Assembly (NCBI GenBank): GCA_934501535.1
Contig: CAKSUM010000009.1
Location: 44,073 to 108,072, forward strand
DNA from: an uncultured Clostridia bacterium
GTDB lineage: Bacteria > Bacillota > Clostridia > UBA1381
Length of the DNA: 64,000 bases
Direction: 5' to 3'
Part shown: positions 9,206-17,148 of the stretch, piece after piece
Layout: the number at the start of each line of letters is the position of its first letter
Numbering within the stretch: the first letter of the stretch is position 1
Notes under the pieces: model-generated
Database searches by the model: none
The model's input: only the letters and a program-made list of their open reading frames with translations
Told to the model about the DNA's origin: nothing
Position numbers and translations under genes: made by a program

Positions 9206-9234
9206 TTGAAATTTATTGGAATATATGTTATTAT
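9206..9234 (+). promoter_or_regulatory. Promoter of the pseudo-amidotransferase/ECF/hpt operon
   Basis: TTGAAA (9206-9211) and TATTAT (9229-9234) have a 17-bp spacer. The -10 overlaps that of the opposing glycosyltransferase promoter. Confidence 0.55.
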
Positions 9235-9261
9235 TGTATCATAAGTCGTTGCTTTTTGCAA
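9233..9261 (-). promoter_or_regulatory. Promoter of the glycosyltransferase gene
   Basis: Minus-strand TTGCAA (9256-9261) and TACAAT (9233-9238) have a 17-bp spacer and would start about 30 nt before the ATG at 9194. Its footprint coincides with the divergent promoter at 9206-9234. Confidence 0.6.
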
Positions 9262-9290
9262 GACAAACTTTAATAAAAGGAGAAAACCGC

Positions 9291-9812
9291 ATGATTATTT
9301 ATATGGGCGAACGCGGAATTTTCGACTACCTTGTATCCCTCAATATACCTGTCATATTTTCCGGCACGCTTACACAGGCGGAAAAGCTGATCGTAACGGA
9401 ATATTCCGAGCAGGCAGTCCGGCTGATAAAAGAAGCCGTACTCGTAAACATTCCCGTTCTGGGGTTGCTTGACGGTTTCCAGAGCGTTATAAAAGCTTTC
9501 GACGGCAGATGTACCGATATAGAGTGCGCCGAGGGAAAACAGGAATGGGCGGTAATCGATACAAGCGTCCCGATTTATTCCGGGCTTGAAACAAGTATAC
9601 AAATCTGCCGCGGCAAGCCGATAACCCTTATGGAAACGGTAATGCCGGCTGAGCTTGACTGCATATCCCGTTCCGGCGAGGGCGAAATCATTGCCGTATG
9701 CAATCTTATCGCACCCGGCAAGCACGGCAACATATACGGTCTTAACTACTATCTTGCGTCCGGGCTCACCCCCGACGCCGAAAAAATCGTAAAAAACTTT
9801 ATAAATCTATAA
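9291..9812 (+). CDS. Degenerate class I glutamine amidotransferase-like protein
   Basis: A 173-residue cytoplasmic protein whose fold-level pattern follows the GuaA-type glutamine amidotransferase domain but which has lost the catalytic triad. The nucleophile elbow, normally LGICYGMQ, reads LGLLDGFQ with Leu60 replacing the cysteine. The GVQFHPE motif near the end reads GLNYYLA, with Tyr154 and Ala156 replacing His and Glu, while the following TPDAEKIVKNF matches the usual C-terminal helix. It should not hydrolyse glutamine. It starts at the ATG at 9291 with an AAAGGAG site, and sits 11 bp ahead of an ECF S component and then hpt. A ligand-binding or regulatory role linked to purine or base salvage is inference. 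The family assignment rests on motif alignment by eye. Confidence 0.65.
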   Translation: MIIYMGERGIFDYLVSLNIPVIFSGTLTQAEKLIVTEYSEQAVRLIKEAVLVNIPVLGLLDGFQSVIKAFDGRCTDIECAEGKQEWAVIDTSVPIYSGLETSIQICRGKPITLMETVMPAELDCISRSGEGEIIAVCNLIAPGKHGNIYGLNYYLASGLTPDAEKIVKNFINL

Positions 9813-9823
9813 GGAGCAGAACA

Positions 9824-10363
9824 ATGAACAAAAGAACCAAAGAACTCGCTTTGGCGGCGCTGCTTACGGCGCTGTCCGTACTTATCACATACTCGCCGCT
9901 TAAGCTTACAACACCGTTTTTCACACTCACCCTCGGCTCGCACGTACCTACCATGCTTGCAATGTTTTTAAGCCCGTGGGTAATCGTCATGACAGTAATA
10001 GGCAGCTGCCTCGGATTTTTCATGACAATCCCGGCGCCGATGTCAATAATTGTTGTTGCACGCGCCGCAATGCACCTTATCTTCGCTCTGGCTGGCTATA
10101 AAATGCTGCAAAACGGCAAATTCAACATATATCTTATCATTATAATAACAGCACTGCTGCATGCCTTGGCAGAGGGAATTGTTGTATACATTCTCACGCC
10201 CATTGTCCTGGACGGCGAAACGGCGGCAATGACTGCCGCGCTGATTGCTTTTGCCGGAACAGCAGTACACCACATGATTGACTGCGCAATTACCGCACCT
10301 ATAGCGGCAGCGCTGTTTAAAGCAAAAATAATACACATACCGCAATGCTTCGGGAGGAAATGA
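9824..10363 (+). CDS. ECF transporter S component, NiaX-like
   Basis: A 179-residue membrane protein with about six hydrophobic helices, the size of an energy-coupling-factor substrate-binding subunit. The N-terminal LALAALLTALSVLI helix, the GSHVPTMLAMFLSPWVIVM segment and the VVARAAMHLIFALAGY segment resemble NiaX, the niacin S component. It would use a shared EcfAAT module encoded elsewhere, since no ATPase or T component is nearby. It lies between the pseudo-amidotransferase and hpt, with the hpt ribosome site inside its 3' end. That context makes a purine base an alternative substrate to niacin; the sequence alone does not decide. Confidence 0.8.
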   Translation: MNKRTKELALAALLTALSVLITYSPLKLTTPFFTLTLGSHVPTMLAMFLSPWVIVMTVIGSCLGFFMTIPAPMSIIVVARAAMHLIFALAGYKMLQNGKFNIYLIIIITALLHALAEGIVVYILTPIVLDGETAAMTAALIAFAGTAVHHMIDCAITAPIAAALFKAKIIHIPQCFGRK

Positions 10364-10365
10364 AA

Positions 10366-10908
10366 ATGCATCAGGACGTAGAAAAAATTTTAGTAAGTGA
10401 AGAACAAATCAAAGCGGCGGTTTCACGCATCGCCGATGAAATCAACCGTGATTTAAACGGTGAGCCGCTGCTTGTCGTATCCATTCTGAAAGGCTCAACG
10501 CCTTTTGCAATGGATTTGATCAAAAAACTGACCATGCCGGTAACGCTTGATTTTATGCAGGCGTCAAGCTACGGCAAGTCCACCGAATCAAGCGGATTTA
10601 TCAACATGAAAAAGGATTTGGAGCAGGATATTACCGGCAAAAACGTGCTTATAGTAGAGGACATTATCGACAGCGGAAATACGCTCTATAAAATCAAAAA
10701 GCTGCTCGAACACCGCAACGCAAAAAGCGTGCGTATCTGCACTATGCTGGATAAACCGTCACGCCGCGTTGTTGATGTAAAGGTTGATTATGTCGGCTAT
10801 GACATTCCCGACGAATTTGCTATCGGATACGGGCTTGATTACGATGAATTATACCGAAATTTACCGTACATAGGTGTTTTGAAAAAAACAGTTTATGAAA
10901 ATAATTAA
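10366..10908 (+). CDS. hpt: Hypoxanthine phosphoribosyltransferase
   Basis: A 180-residue purine salvage enzyme that makes IMP or GMP from hypoxanthine or guanine and PRPP. The PRPP-binding loop VLIVEDIIDSGNTL is typical, as are the early SILKGSTPFAMDL loop and the flexible-loop region QASSYGKSTESSG. The C-terminal VDYVGYDIPDEFAIGYGLDY is the base-binding segment. The start at 10366 has a GGGAGG site eight bases upstream; ATG codons at 10345 and 10360 are badly spaced. The upstream ECF gene ends at 10363, so the two are tightly linked. A terminator follows. Confidence 0.95.
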   Translation: MHQDVEKILVSEEQIKAAVSRIADEINRDLNGEPLLVVSILKGSTPFAMDLIKKLTMPVTLDFMQASSYGKSTESSGFINMKKDLEQDITGKNVLIVEDIIDSGNTLYKIKKLLEHRNAKSVRICTMLDKPSRRVVDVKVDYVGYDIPDEFAIGYGLDYDELYRNLPYIGVLKKTVYENN

Positions 10909-10944
10909 CAGCGTACATCCGTTTTATTACACTTAATAAAAAAA

Positions 10945-10976
10945 ACCGCGGCAGAATAATTTCATTTTGCCGCGGT
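10945..10976. terminator. Bidirectional terminator between hpt and fprA
   Basis: ACCGCGGCA (10945-10953) pairs with TGCCGCGGT (10968-10976). There is an A run on the left and a T run on the right, so it serves both convergent genes. Confidence 0.85.
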
Positions 10977-10992
10977 ATTTTATTATCTTCTG

Positions 10993-12150
10993 TTAATTTT
11001 TGCAAAGCTCGTCCGCAAGTGCGTCAAGCTCCGCCGTGCTCTGTTCATTCAGCACGGATTTAATATGAACCTCATTCTCCGCAAAAACGATGTCCTTTGA
11101 TTTCTCAAACATCGCTTTCATCACTCTGCCGGCAGTCGCCGCCCAGGTTCCGTTTTCAATGATACCGATTGTCCGTTTCTGATAATTTCTTTCGGTCAGC
11201 GCTTCAATAAACGTGCGCATAAACGGGAAAATATCCGCATTATATGTTGTGGTTGCCAGCACAAGCCTGTCATATCTGAATGCGTCCTCAACAGCCTCTG
11301 CCATATCCTCACGCGCCAAATCGCTTATCGCAACCTTCGGGCAGCCCTTCTCGCAAAGCTTATCCGCAAGCATAAGAGCCGCTTTTTTCGTTCCTCCGTA
11401 AACCGATGTATACGCAATCAAAACACCCTTGTTTTCCGGCTCATATGATGACCATGTATTGTACAGTCCTAGGTAATATTCAAGATTTTCCGACAGTATC
11501 GGGCCGTGCAGCGGACAGATAATCTTTATATCAAGCCCCGCAGCTTTCTTCAGCAGCGCCTGTACCTGTGCTCCGTATTTACCAACAATGCCGAAATAAT
11601 AGCGCCGTGCCTCGCACGCCCAGTCCTCGCACGCGTCAAGCGCACCGAATTTTCCGAAACCGTCGGCAGAAAACAACACTTTATCGCAGCTGTCATATGT
11701 AACAATAACCTCCGGCCAGTGAACCATCGGCGCGGTTATAAATGTCAGCTCATGTTTTCCGAGATTTAACGTACTCCCCTCGCCTGCCTCAATTCTTCTG
11801 TCCTCATATGCCGTGCCGAAAAACTGCTTCATCATTACAAATGCTTTTGAGCTTGCAACGATTTTCGCGTCCTTATATTTGTCCATAAACTCCGCCGCAT
11901 TTGCCGAGTGGTCAGGCTCCATGTGCTGCACTATAAGATAGTCCGGCGTTCTGCCGTCCAGCGCACGTTCAATATTGCCGAGCCATTCGTCTTTAAAGCG
12001 CGCGTCAACGGTATCAAAAACCGCAATCTTTTCATCTTTAATAATATATGAATTGTATGCCATTCCGTTTTCAACGGCATACTGACCTTCAAACAGGTCA
12101 ATATCGCGGTCATTTACGCCGACATATATGATGTCATTTGTTATTTTCAT
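10993..12150 (-). CDS. fprA: FprA-type flavodiiron protein
   Basis: A 385-residue A-type flavoprotein that reduces oxygen or nitric oxide to protect an anaerobe. The N-terminal metallo-beta-lactamase-like domain holds the diiron ligands: QHMEPDHS supplies His, Glu, Asp and a further His, with later His residues in PMVHWPEV and PLHGPIL. The C-terminal flavodoxin domain begins near residue 250 with the FMN loop AYTSVYGGTKKAA. Length and domain order are normal. Whether it acts on O2 or NO is not decidable from sequence; most clostridial FprAs are oxygen reductases. It is monocistronic with its own promoter. Confidence 0.93.
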   Translation of the reverse strand: MKITNDIIYVGVNDRDIDLFEGQYAVENGMAYNSYIIKDEKIAVFDTVDARFKDEWLGNIERALDGRTPDYLIVQHMEPDHSANAAEFMDKYKDAKIVASSKAFVMMKQFFGTAYEDRRIEAGEGSTLNLGKHELTFITAPMVHWPEVIVTYDSCDKVLFSADGFGKFGALDACEDWACEARRYYFGIVGKYGAQVQALLKKAAGLDIKIICPLHGPILSENLEYYLGLYNTWSSYEPENKGVLIAYTSVYGGTKKAALMLADKLCEKGCPKVAISDLAREDMAEAVEDAFRYDRLVLATTTYNADIFPFMRTFIEALTERNYQKRTIGIIENGTWAATAGRVMKAMFEKSKDIVFAENEVHIKSVLNEQSTAELDALADELCKN

Positions 12151-12182
12151 AATAAATTCCTCCCAAAAGCTTATCTGTCTTT

Positions 12183-12211
12183 ATTTTATCACATACCGTG
12201 ACGAAATTCAA
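12183..12211 (-). promoter_or_regulatory. Promoter of fprA
   Basis: Minus-strand TTGAAT (12206-12211) and TAAAAT (12183-12188) have a 17-bp spacer and lie about 30 bp before the fprA ATG. Confidence 0.6.
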
Positions 12212-12248
12212 GGATTTTCCGTAAAATTGCGGTGCGCGAAACCCTTAA

Positions 12249-13640
12249 TCAGCTATCCTCAAATTCACCCAAAACATAGCAGTTTCTGCCGTTTTCCTTT
12301 GCTTTATATAAAAGGGTATCGGTCTTTTTCATGAGCATTGTCATATCCTCCGGGAACGAGAAATGGCAAGCCCCGACGCTGCACGTTACTCTCTGCCCGC
12401 CGCACGACGCACCCGCAATTTCCACAAAAAATACATCAAGCATTTTTCTCAGTTCGGCTTCCGATAAAGATACCTTATCAATCATAACGGCAAATTCGTC
12501 TCCGCCCATTCTGCCGACAATTCCGCAGTCATAAAACATATTCTTGAGTGCCTGGGCAATTTCTCGTAACACCTTGTCTCCCGACGCATGCCCGAGAGAA
12601 TCGTTTATTTTCTTAAAATGGTCAACGTCCAGAAACAGAAACCATCCGTCAACGCATGTGCACAGACTGTGATCTCTCTGTATTCGTTCGCAGCAGTTCA
12701 GGAAAATTCTTCTGCCCATAACATTCGTAACCGTGTCAAATTCACTCATAAAATTCCGATACGAAGTATACGAATATCCCATTATCAGGACTATAATACT
12801 GATTACATTTAAAGAAAACGCCGCTAAAGTAAACTGAATTTGCAGATGAATAAGATCCTCGTCTATAGTATCGGAAACATCGATATTATGCATGCGCAGC
12901 ATATATGACGTACGGTTTGAAAAATACAGCGCTGCAACTATTGTCATACAGAAAGCAAAGACAGTAAACACAGTAATGACTTTTCGTTTTACTCTGTCAT
13001 CAACCGTCGGATTATCTTTTGTGCCGTCTATTGCAACCTTGATTTTTTCAATCTTCTTTTCATCATACAGACGCCACAGCACTACCATAAGCACCGCCGA
13101 TGCAACTATTGACACAATGTTGCTTACATAAAGATACTTCGCGTGCGTATATCCGTATACGGCGCTCGGGAAATAAATATACATTGCCATCATTACAAGC
13201 CATGCATGAACAATCGGTGAAATACTTGAAAGAACACCGATCCAAATTTCGGCGCGACGCCGTTTTTTCGCAAAGTCATATGCCATGCCGGCAAGCAGAC
13301 CGAACAGCACTCTTGCGCCAACGCACATAACAAAGCTTCCGAAAGGATTCGAGCTAAACCACGGCGAAAAAATTCTGTCAGCCCACATGGTATAAAAACA
13401 TGTGGCTTTATACATACTTGCAAGTCCGAAAATCAGTCCCATAGCGGTCGACTGAACAGGACCGAGAAAGCATGCGGCAACCAGAACCGGAATATACGCA
13501 AATGTAATTGAAAACGGTCCTATGTGAATATATCCCAAAAATGTAAAAGACATTAATATTTCAAACGCAACCAGTATCAGAAATACATATAAGTTAAAAG
13601 CTGAAAAATTCTGTTTCTTATGCAAATTCATACTCCTCAA
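12249..13640 (-). CDS. Membrane diguanylate cyclase with an ECF S-component-like N-terminal domain
   Basis: A 463-residue protein. Residues 1-200 form about six hydrophobic segments with the pattern IHIGPFSITFAYIPVLVAA, LGPVQSTAMGLIFGLAS and GARVLFGLLAGMAYD, which resembles ECF transporter S components. A second membrane unit (two helices, about 220-290) follows, then a GGDEF domain with an intact GRMGGDEFAVMID active site near residue 385. The upstream RxxD inhibitory site is not evident, so product inhibition may be absent. It is predicted to make cyclic di-GMP in response to a small-molecule signal in the membrane. The start is ambiguous: TTG at 13640 with GGAG four bases upstream, or ATG at 13631. 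There is no EAL or PilZ gene nearby. Confidence 0.85.
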   Translation of the reverse strand: MRSMNLHKKQNFSAFNLYVFLILVAFEILMSFTFLGYIHIGPFSITFAYIPVLVAACFLGPVQSTAMGLIFGLASMYKATCFYTMWADRIFSPWFSSNPFGSFVMCVGARVLFGLLAGMAYDFAKKRRRAEIWIGVLSSISPIVHAWLVMMAMYIYFPSAVYGYTHAKYLYVSNIVSIVASAVLMVVLWRLYDEKKIEKIKVAIDGTKDNPTVDDRVKRKVITVFTVFAFCMTIVAALYFSNRTSYMLRMHNIDVSDTIDEDLIHLQIQFTLAAFSLNVISIIVLIMGYSYTSYRNFMSEFDTVTNVMGRRIFLNCCERIQRDHSLCTCVDGWFLFLDVDHFKKINDSLGHASGDKVLREIAQALKNMFYDCGIVGRMGGDEFAVMIDKVSLSEAELRKMLDVFFVEIAGASCGGQRVTCSVGACHFSFPEDMTMLMKKTDTLLYKAKENGRNCYVLGEFEDS

Positions 13641-13699
13641 AGTTCTCCAATTCCACTTCGTTATTTTTTATAAATTTTGGCACCTACTCCCTTTTCTGC

Positions 13700-13728
13700 A
13701 TTATAACACAAAGCCGGAATTTTTTCAA
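13700..13728 (-). promoter_or_regulatory. Promoter of the GGDEF gene
   Basis: Minus-strand TTGAAA (13723-13728) and TATAAT (13700-13705) with a 17-bp spacer; the leader is about 55 nt. Confidence 0.65.
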
Positions 13729-13814
13729 CCATTTTTCAGATAAATTATCAAAATCTGTCGCATTGCAGGCATGAAACTTAAAAATTCCCCGGGTAATATA
13801 TCCGAGTTATGAAA

Positions 13815-14897
13815 TTATTTATTTTTCAGCACTGCCGCAATCGCCTCCGCAACGCACTTTCCGCCGTTCACCGCCTCCTGCATAGTATTGCCGTTGGTGC
13901 CTATTTCCACTATGAGCGAACCCGTTGTCATATGCTCGTTAAAGCGCTCCTGCCTTACGTCTATCGGACGCATCAGCGACGGATAAAGTTCAATCGCTTT
14001 CGCCTGTATATGCGACGCAAATTTGAAATTTTCCTGCCAGCTGTCATGCTTTAGCGTCGCATTTGTTCCGACCACGAGCATAACCTGCGCCGTCGGTATT
14101 CCGTTTATCTCCGACATGAGCTTAACCTTGGTTCCGTCCGCCTTGGTAATTCCGTCTCGGTGAACATCAAGTACAACCTTAATTCCGCCGTATTTATTCA
14201 AATTATTCTGTATTGTTGCCGCAGCGCGCTTGTATGAACCGTTATATGCCGGATAATCATGCACCGTTGTATCGTGCACCGTTTCAATGCCGTTATTCCT
14301 GAATACCTCCGCCATCGCCTCGCCGACCACCGTTATATTCTTTGTTTCATCGAGATTTCTGTCCGGCGCACCCTTGATGTAATTTTCTTCACTGTAGCTT
14401 TCGGTTGTGTGGGTGTGCATAATCAGCACCTGCGGGCCGTTTGCATCGAGCCCGAACGCAAGAGGCAAATTTATAAAATCCGACGGATTTACATTAATTC
14501 CGCTTGCATTTGACACCTGCAGCCCCTTGTCTGCCCTGCGGCTTTCCGCCCGCATCATCTCCGGCTGCTGCGTCGGTTCTGCGGTCGCCTCCGGCATCGG
14601 CTCCGCCGAAGGAACAGGTTTTTCGTCCCCGAACACGAAAAAATGCCGCAGCATACTTTGGGGCAGCTTCGACGCCTTTTCCGTTACGTTTTTTACCGTA
14701 TCCCCTACGCTTTTATCTGCCGCCGGCGTCAGCTCGCTGTCGATTATTTTTTCATAATCCGAAAATGCCGTTATATCTTTTTTCCACGGCGCCGCACCGA
14801 TAAGGCAGGCACACACCCCAAAAAGAGCTGCAATACAGCCCGCATATATAAGCTTTTTTCTTGTAATTACTATCATTCTTGTCCCTTTAATCAACAA
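13815..14897 (-). CDS. spoIIP: Stage II sporulation protein P
   Basis: A roughly 360-residue peptidoglycan hydrolase of the forespore engulfment complex with SpoIID and SpoIIM, anchored in the membrane and acting in the intermembrane space. One N-terminal helix (LIYAGCIAALFGVCACLIGA) is followed by a low-complexity Pro/Glu linker (about 95-125) and the amidase domain. Zinc-binding and catalytic motifs are LIMHTHTTESYSE, VLDVHRDGI and LIVEIGTNGNTMQEA. The start is uncertain: TTG at 14897 has GGAG six bases upstream, while ATG at 14903 is too close and ATG at 14876 has a weak site. A sporulation-sigma promoter is expected, but only a faint candidate is visible near 14920-14950. Its presence suggests a spore-former. 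Confidence 0.9.
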   Translation of the reverse strand: MLIKGTRMIVITRKKLIYAGCIAALFGVCACLIGAAPWKKDITAFSDYEKIIDSELTPAADKSVGDTVKNVTEKASKLPQSMLRHFFVFGDEKPVPSAEPMPEATAEPTQQPEMMRAESRRADKGLQVSNASGINVNPSDFINLPLAFGLDANGPQVLIMHTHTTESYSEENYIKGAPDRNLDETKNITVVGEAMAEVFRNNGIETVHDTTVHDYPAYNGSYKRAAATIQNNLNKYGGIKVVLDVHRDGITKADGTKVKLMSEINGIPTAQVMLVVGTNATLKHDSWQENFKFASHIQAKAIELYPSLMRPIDVRQERFNEHMTTGSLIVEIGTNGNTMQEAVNGGKCVAEAIAAVLKNK

Positions 14898-14989
14898 TTG
14901 CATCTCCTTTTTGTCTTTTATAAATAATACTTATGTTTACAGCTGTTTATGCACCCGACAAAAAAATAAATTTTTATTGTAAAAAAGGC

Positions 14990-15018
14990 TTGATTTTTTT
15001 ATAAAACAGTGATATAAT
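14990..15018 (+). promoter_or_regulatory. Sigma-A promoter of rplS
   Basis: TTGATT (14990-14995) and TATAAT (15013-15018) with an exact 17-bp spacer; the start is expected near 15025. Confidence 0.75.
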
Positions 15019-15024
15019 ATATAA

Positions 15025-15078
15025 GTTAATTACGGACGGTCCTCTGCCTCGGTCGGCACGAACGTCGCAGATAAAAAA
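15025..15078 (+). promoter_or_regulatory. Probable L19 leader (autoregulatory RNA)
   Basis: The 5' UTR of rplS contains a compact GC-rich stretch (ACGGACGGTCC and CTCGGTCGGCACG) that can fold into short hairpins between the promoter and the ribosome site. Its position matches the L19 leader family of Gram-positives, in which the protein binds its own message. Assignment is by position and foldability only. Confidence 0.4.
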
Positions 15079-15091
15079 GGAGGGCACAATG

Positions 15092-15442
15092 ATGAATGCA
15101 AATGAAATCATCAGCGCTATTACAAAAGACCAGATAAGAACAGACTTACCGGACCTTACAGTCGGCAACAACGTAAAGGTTTATCAAAAGGTAGTCGAGG
15201 GTAACCGTACAAGAACTCAGATGTTCGAAGGTACCATTATCAAAAAACAGGGCAGCGGCATAGGCGCAACATTTACCGTAAGACGTCTTTCATACGGTGT
15301 CGGTGTCGAAAAAACATGGCCGGTCAACTCACCTATTATTGAAAAGATTGAAATTTCAAGAAAAGGTAAAGTCAGACGTGCAAGACTGTTCTACATTCGT
15401 GACAGAGTCGGCAAGGCTGCTAAGGTTAAGGAAAGAATTTAA
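15092..15442 (+). CDS. rplS: 50S ribosomal protein L19
   Basis: A 116-residue ribosomal protein at the 30S-50S interface. The sequence NANEIISAITKDQIRTDLPD, the RTRTQMFEGTIIKKQGSGIG core, and the C-terminal RRARLFYIRDRVGKAAKVKE are characteristic and full length. Two adjacent ATG codons occur at 15089 and 15092; the AAGGAGGG site at 15077-15084 is better spaced for 15092. In most Bacillota rplS follows trmD and rpsP; here it stands alone with its own promoter, and is followed by lepB and rbgA, a frequent arrangement. Confidence 0.97.
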   Translation: MNANEIISAITKDQIRTDLPDLTVGNNVKVYQKVVEGNRTRTQMFEGTIIKKQGSGIGATFTVRRLSYGVGVEKTWPVNSPIIEKIEISRKGKVRRARLFYIRDRVGKAAKVKERI

Positions 15443-15468
15443 GTTTTTCCTGCAAACAATGAGGCTGA

Positions 15469-15490
15469 GGGGCATTTGATGTCCCTTTTT
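15469..15490 (+). terminator. Weak terminator after rplS
   Basis: GGGGCA (15469-15474) pairs with TGTCCC (15480-15485), including one G-T pair, followed by five T. Likely partial, allowing readthrough into lepB. Confidence 0.5.
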
Positions 15491-15525
15491 GCTTACTTCA
15501 CGGACAAATTTAAGAGGTGTATATA

Positions 15526-16218
15526 ATGACTGAAAACAATAACATGCCGAACGGCGGTGTACCGAATAACGATACGGTTAAAGAAACAAAAGATACATTT
15601 AATCTTGTACATGAGCTGCTGGACTGGTTTTTTACCATCGCTCTCGCGCTGGCAATTGCACTCTGCATAAAAGCTTTTTTGTTTGATATCGTACGTGTGG
15701 ATGGGCCTTCAATGTATCCCACGCTTGTGAATAACGACCGTCTTTTGGTTACGAAAATCGGATATAAACCGCAGCGCGGTGATATAATAATTCTCGACTC
15801 CACATACAAAGACCGAGTGGCTTTTTACAAGGAGTACGAAGAAACAAACAATACAAAACTCAATGTTTTTTCAAAATGCCTGCTGTATTTCCGGCTTGAC
15901 CATAACCTAAAGCGCCGGTTCTATGTTAAAAGAATAATCGGAATGCCGGGAGATACGGTTGACATTCAGGACGGAAAGGTTCTCGTAAACGGCGAGGTTC
16001 TCGATGAGCCGTATTATGACGGCGTTACCGGCATCACCGACTACGCTACCGAATACCCATTTACGGTGAGTGATGACTGCGTATTTGTCATGGGTGATAA
16101 CCGCCCGAACAGTAAGGATTCACGGTCTACCTCGCTCGGCGAAGTACCGATTAAAGCAATATCCGGTAAATCGCAGCTGCGGCTGTGGCCGTTAAATTCC
16201 GTATCGGTTACAAAATAA
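15526..16218 (+). CDS. lepB: Signal peptidase I
   Basis: A 230-residue membrane protease that removes signal peptides from exported proteins. One N-terminal helix (FTIALALAIALCIKAFLF) is followed by the catalytic serine in GPSMYPTL, the general-base lysine in VKRIIGMPGD, and the conserved box VMGDNRPNSKDSR. The ATG at 15526 has GAGGTG six bases upstream; a GTG nine bases earlier is less likely. The insert between the Ser and Lys boxes is longer than in the shortest Gram-positive forms but normal for Clostridia. Confidence 0.95.
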   Translation: MTENNNMPNGGVPNNDTVKETKDTFNLVHELLDWFFTIALALAIALCIKAFLFDIVRVDGPSMYPTLVNNDRLLVTKIGYKPQRGDIIILDSTYKDRVAFYKEYEETNNTKLNVFSKCLLYFRLDHNLKRRFYVKRIIGMPGDTVDIQDGKVLVNGEVLDEPYYDGVTGITDYATEYPFTVSDDCVFVMGDNRPNSKDSRSTSLGEVPIKAISGKSQLRLWPLNSVSVTK

Positions 16219-16221
16219 ATT

Positions 16222-16257
16222 GCGGGGCTGCTGCCGTCATCGGCGGCGCCCCTTTTA
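16222..16257 (+). terminator. Terminator after lepB
   Basis: A GC-rich hairpin with GGGGC (16224-16228) against GCCCC (16248-16252) and inner CCG/CGG pairs, followed by four T just before the rbgA leader. Confidence 0.7.
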
Positions 16258-16287
16258 TGATTGAAAATCTATATACGAGGTGATAAC

Positions 16288-17148
16288 ATGCAGAACATTC
16301 AGTGGTACCCCGGTCATATGGCAAAAACACGCCGTATGATTGAAGAAAACCTGCGCAGCATTGACGTTGTTGTCGAAATCTTGGACGCACGTATTCCCTA
16401 TTCCGGGCGCAACCCCAACTTTGACGATATGCTGCGCGGCAAGCCGCGCCTTGCAGTTATGAATAAATATGACCTTGCCGATGCTGCCGTAACCGACCGC
16501 TGGATTAGTTGGTATGCGGAAAAAGGCATAAAGGTTATTCCGATAAGCTGCAAAGGCGGCACCGGTATTAATAAAATTGCTCCGGCAGCAAAAGAACTGA
16601 TTGCCGATAAGCTGCAAAAAGCACGCGACAAAGGCATGAACCGCGGCGTTAAGATAATGGCTGTCGGTATTCCGAACGTAGGCAAATCCACATTGATAAA
16701 CTGTCTGAGCGGCAAAGCAAGCGCCAAAACCGGCGACCGTCCGGGCGTCACGCGAACCAAGCAGTGGATCAGGCTCAAGGACGGGCTTGAGCTGTTAGAT
16801 ACGCCGGGCATACTCCCCCCGAAATTCGATAACGAGCATGTAGCGGTCAATCTCGCATACACCGGCGCAATACGCGACGAAATAATGGAAACGGAGCTTT
16901 TAGCTTATTCACTGCTGGAATATCTTCGCGATAATTATTCATCACAATTGTGTGAAAGATATAAACTTGACGATATATCCAATCTGCCCGGGCACGAAAT
17001 CCTGGAGCTGATAGGGAAAAAACGCGGATGCGTCATATCCGGCGGTGAAATTGATACAGAACGTGCTGCGAATATCCTGCTTGATGAGCTGCGCGGCTGC
17101 AAGCTCGGCAAAATCACTCTTGAAAAACCGGAGGACTTCGGACTATGA
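16288..17148 (+). CDS. rbgA: Ribosome biogenesis GTPase YlqF/RbgA
   Basis: A 286-residue circularly permuted GTPase needed for late 50S assembly. Motif order is permuted as expected: G4 (MNKYD) comes before G1 (GIPNVGKSTL) and G3 (DTPG). The N-terminal IQWYPGHMAKTRR is the family signature, and a C-terminal helical ANTAR-like domain binds rRNA. The start at 16288 has GAGGTG upstream. The last four bases overlap the apbE start, so the two are coupled. Confidence 0.95.
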   Translation: MQNIQWYPGHMAKTRRMIEENLRSIDVVVEILDARIPYSGRNPNFDDMLRGKPRLAVMNKYDLADAAVTDRWISWYAEKGIKVIPISCKGGTGINKIAPAAKELIADKLQKARDKGMNRGVKIMAVGIPNVGKSTLINCLSGKASAKTGDRPGVTRTKQWIRLKDGLELLDTPGILPPKFDNEHVAVNLAYTGAIRDEIMETELLAYSLLEYLRDNYSSQLCERYKLDDISNLPGHEILELIGKKRGCVISGGEIDTERAANILLDELRGCKLGKITLEKPEDFGL

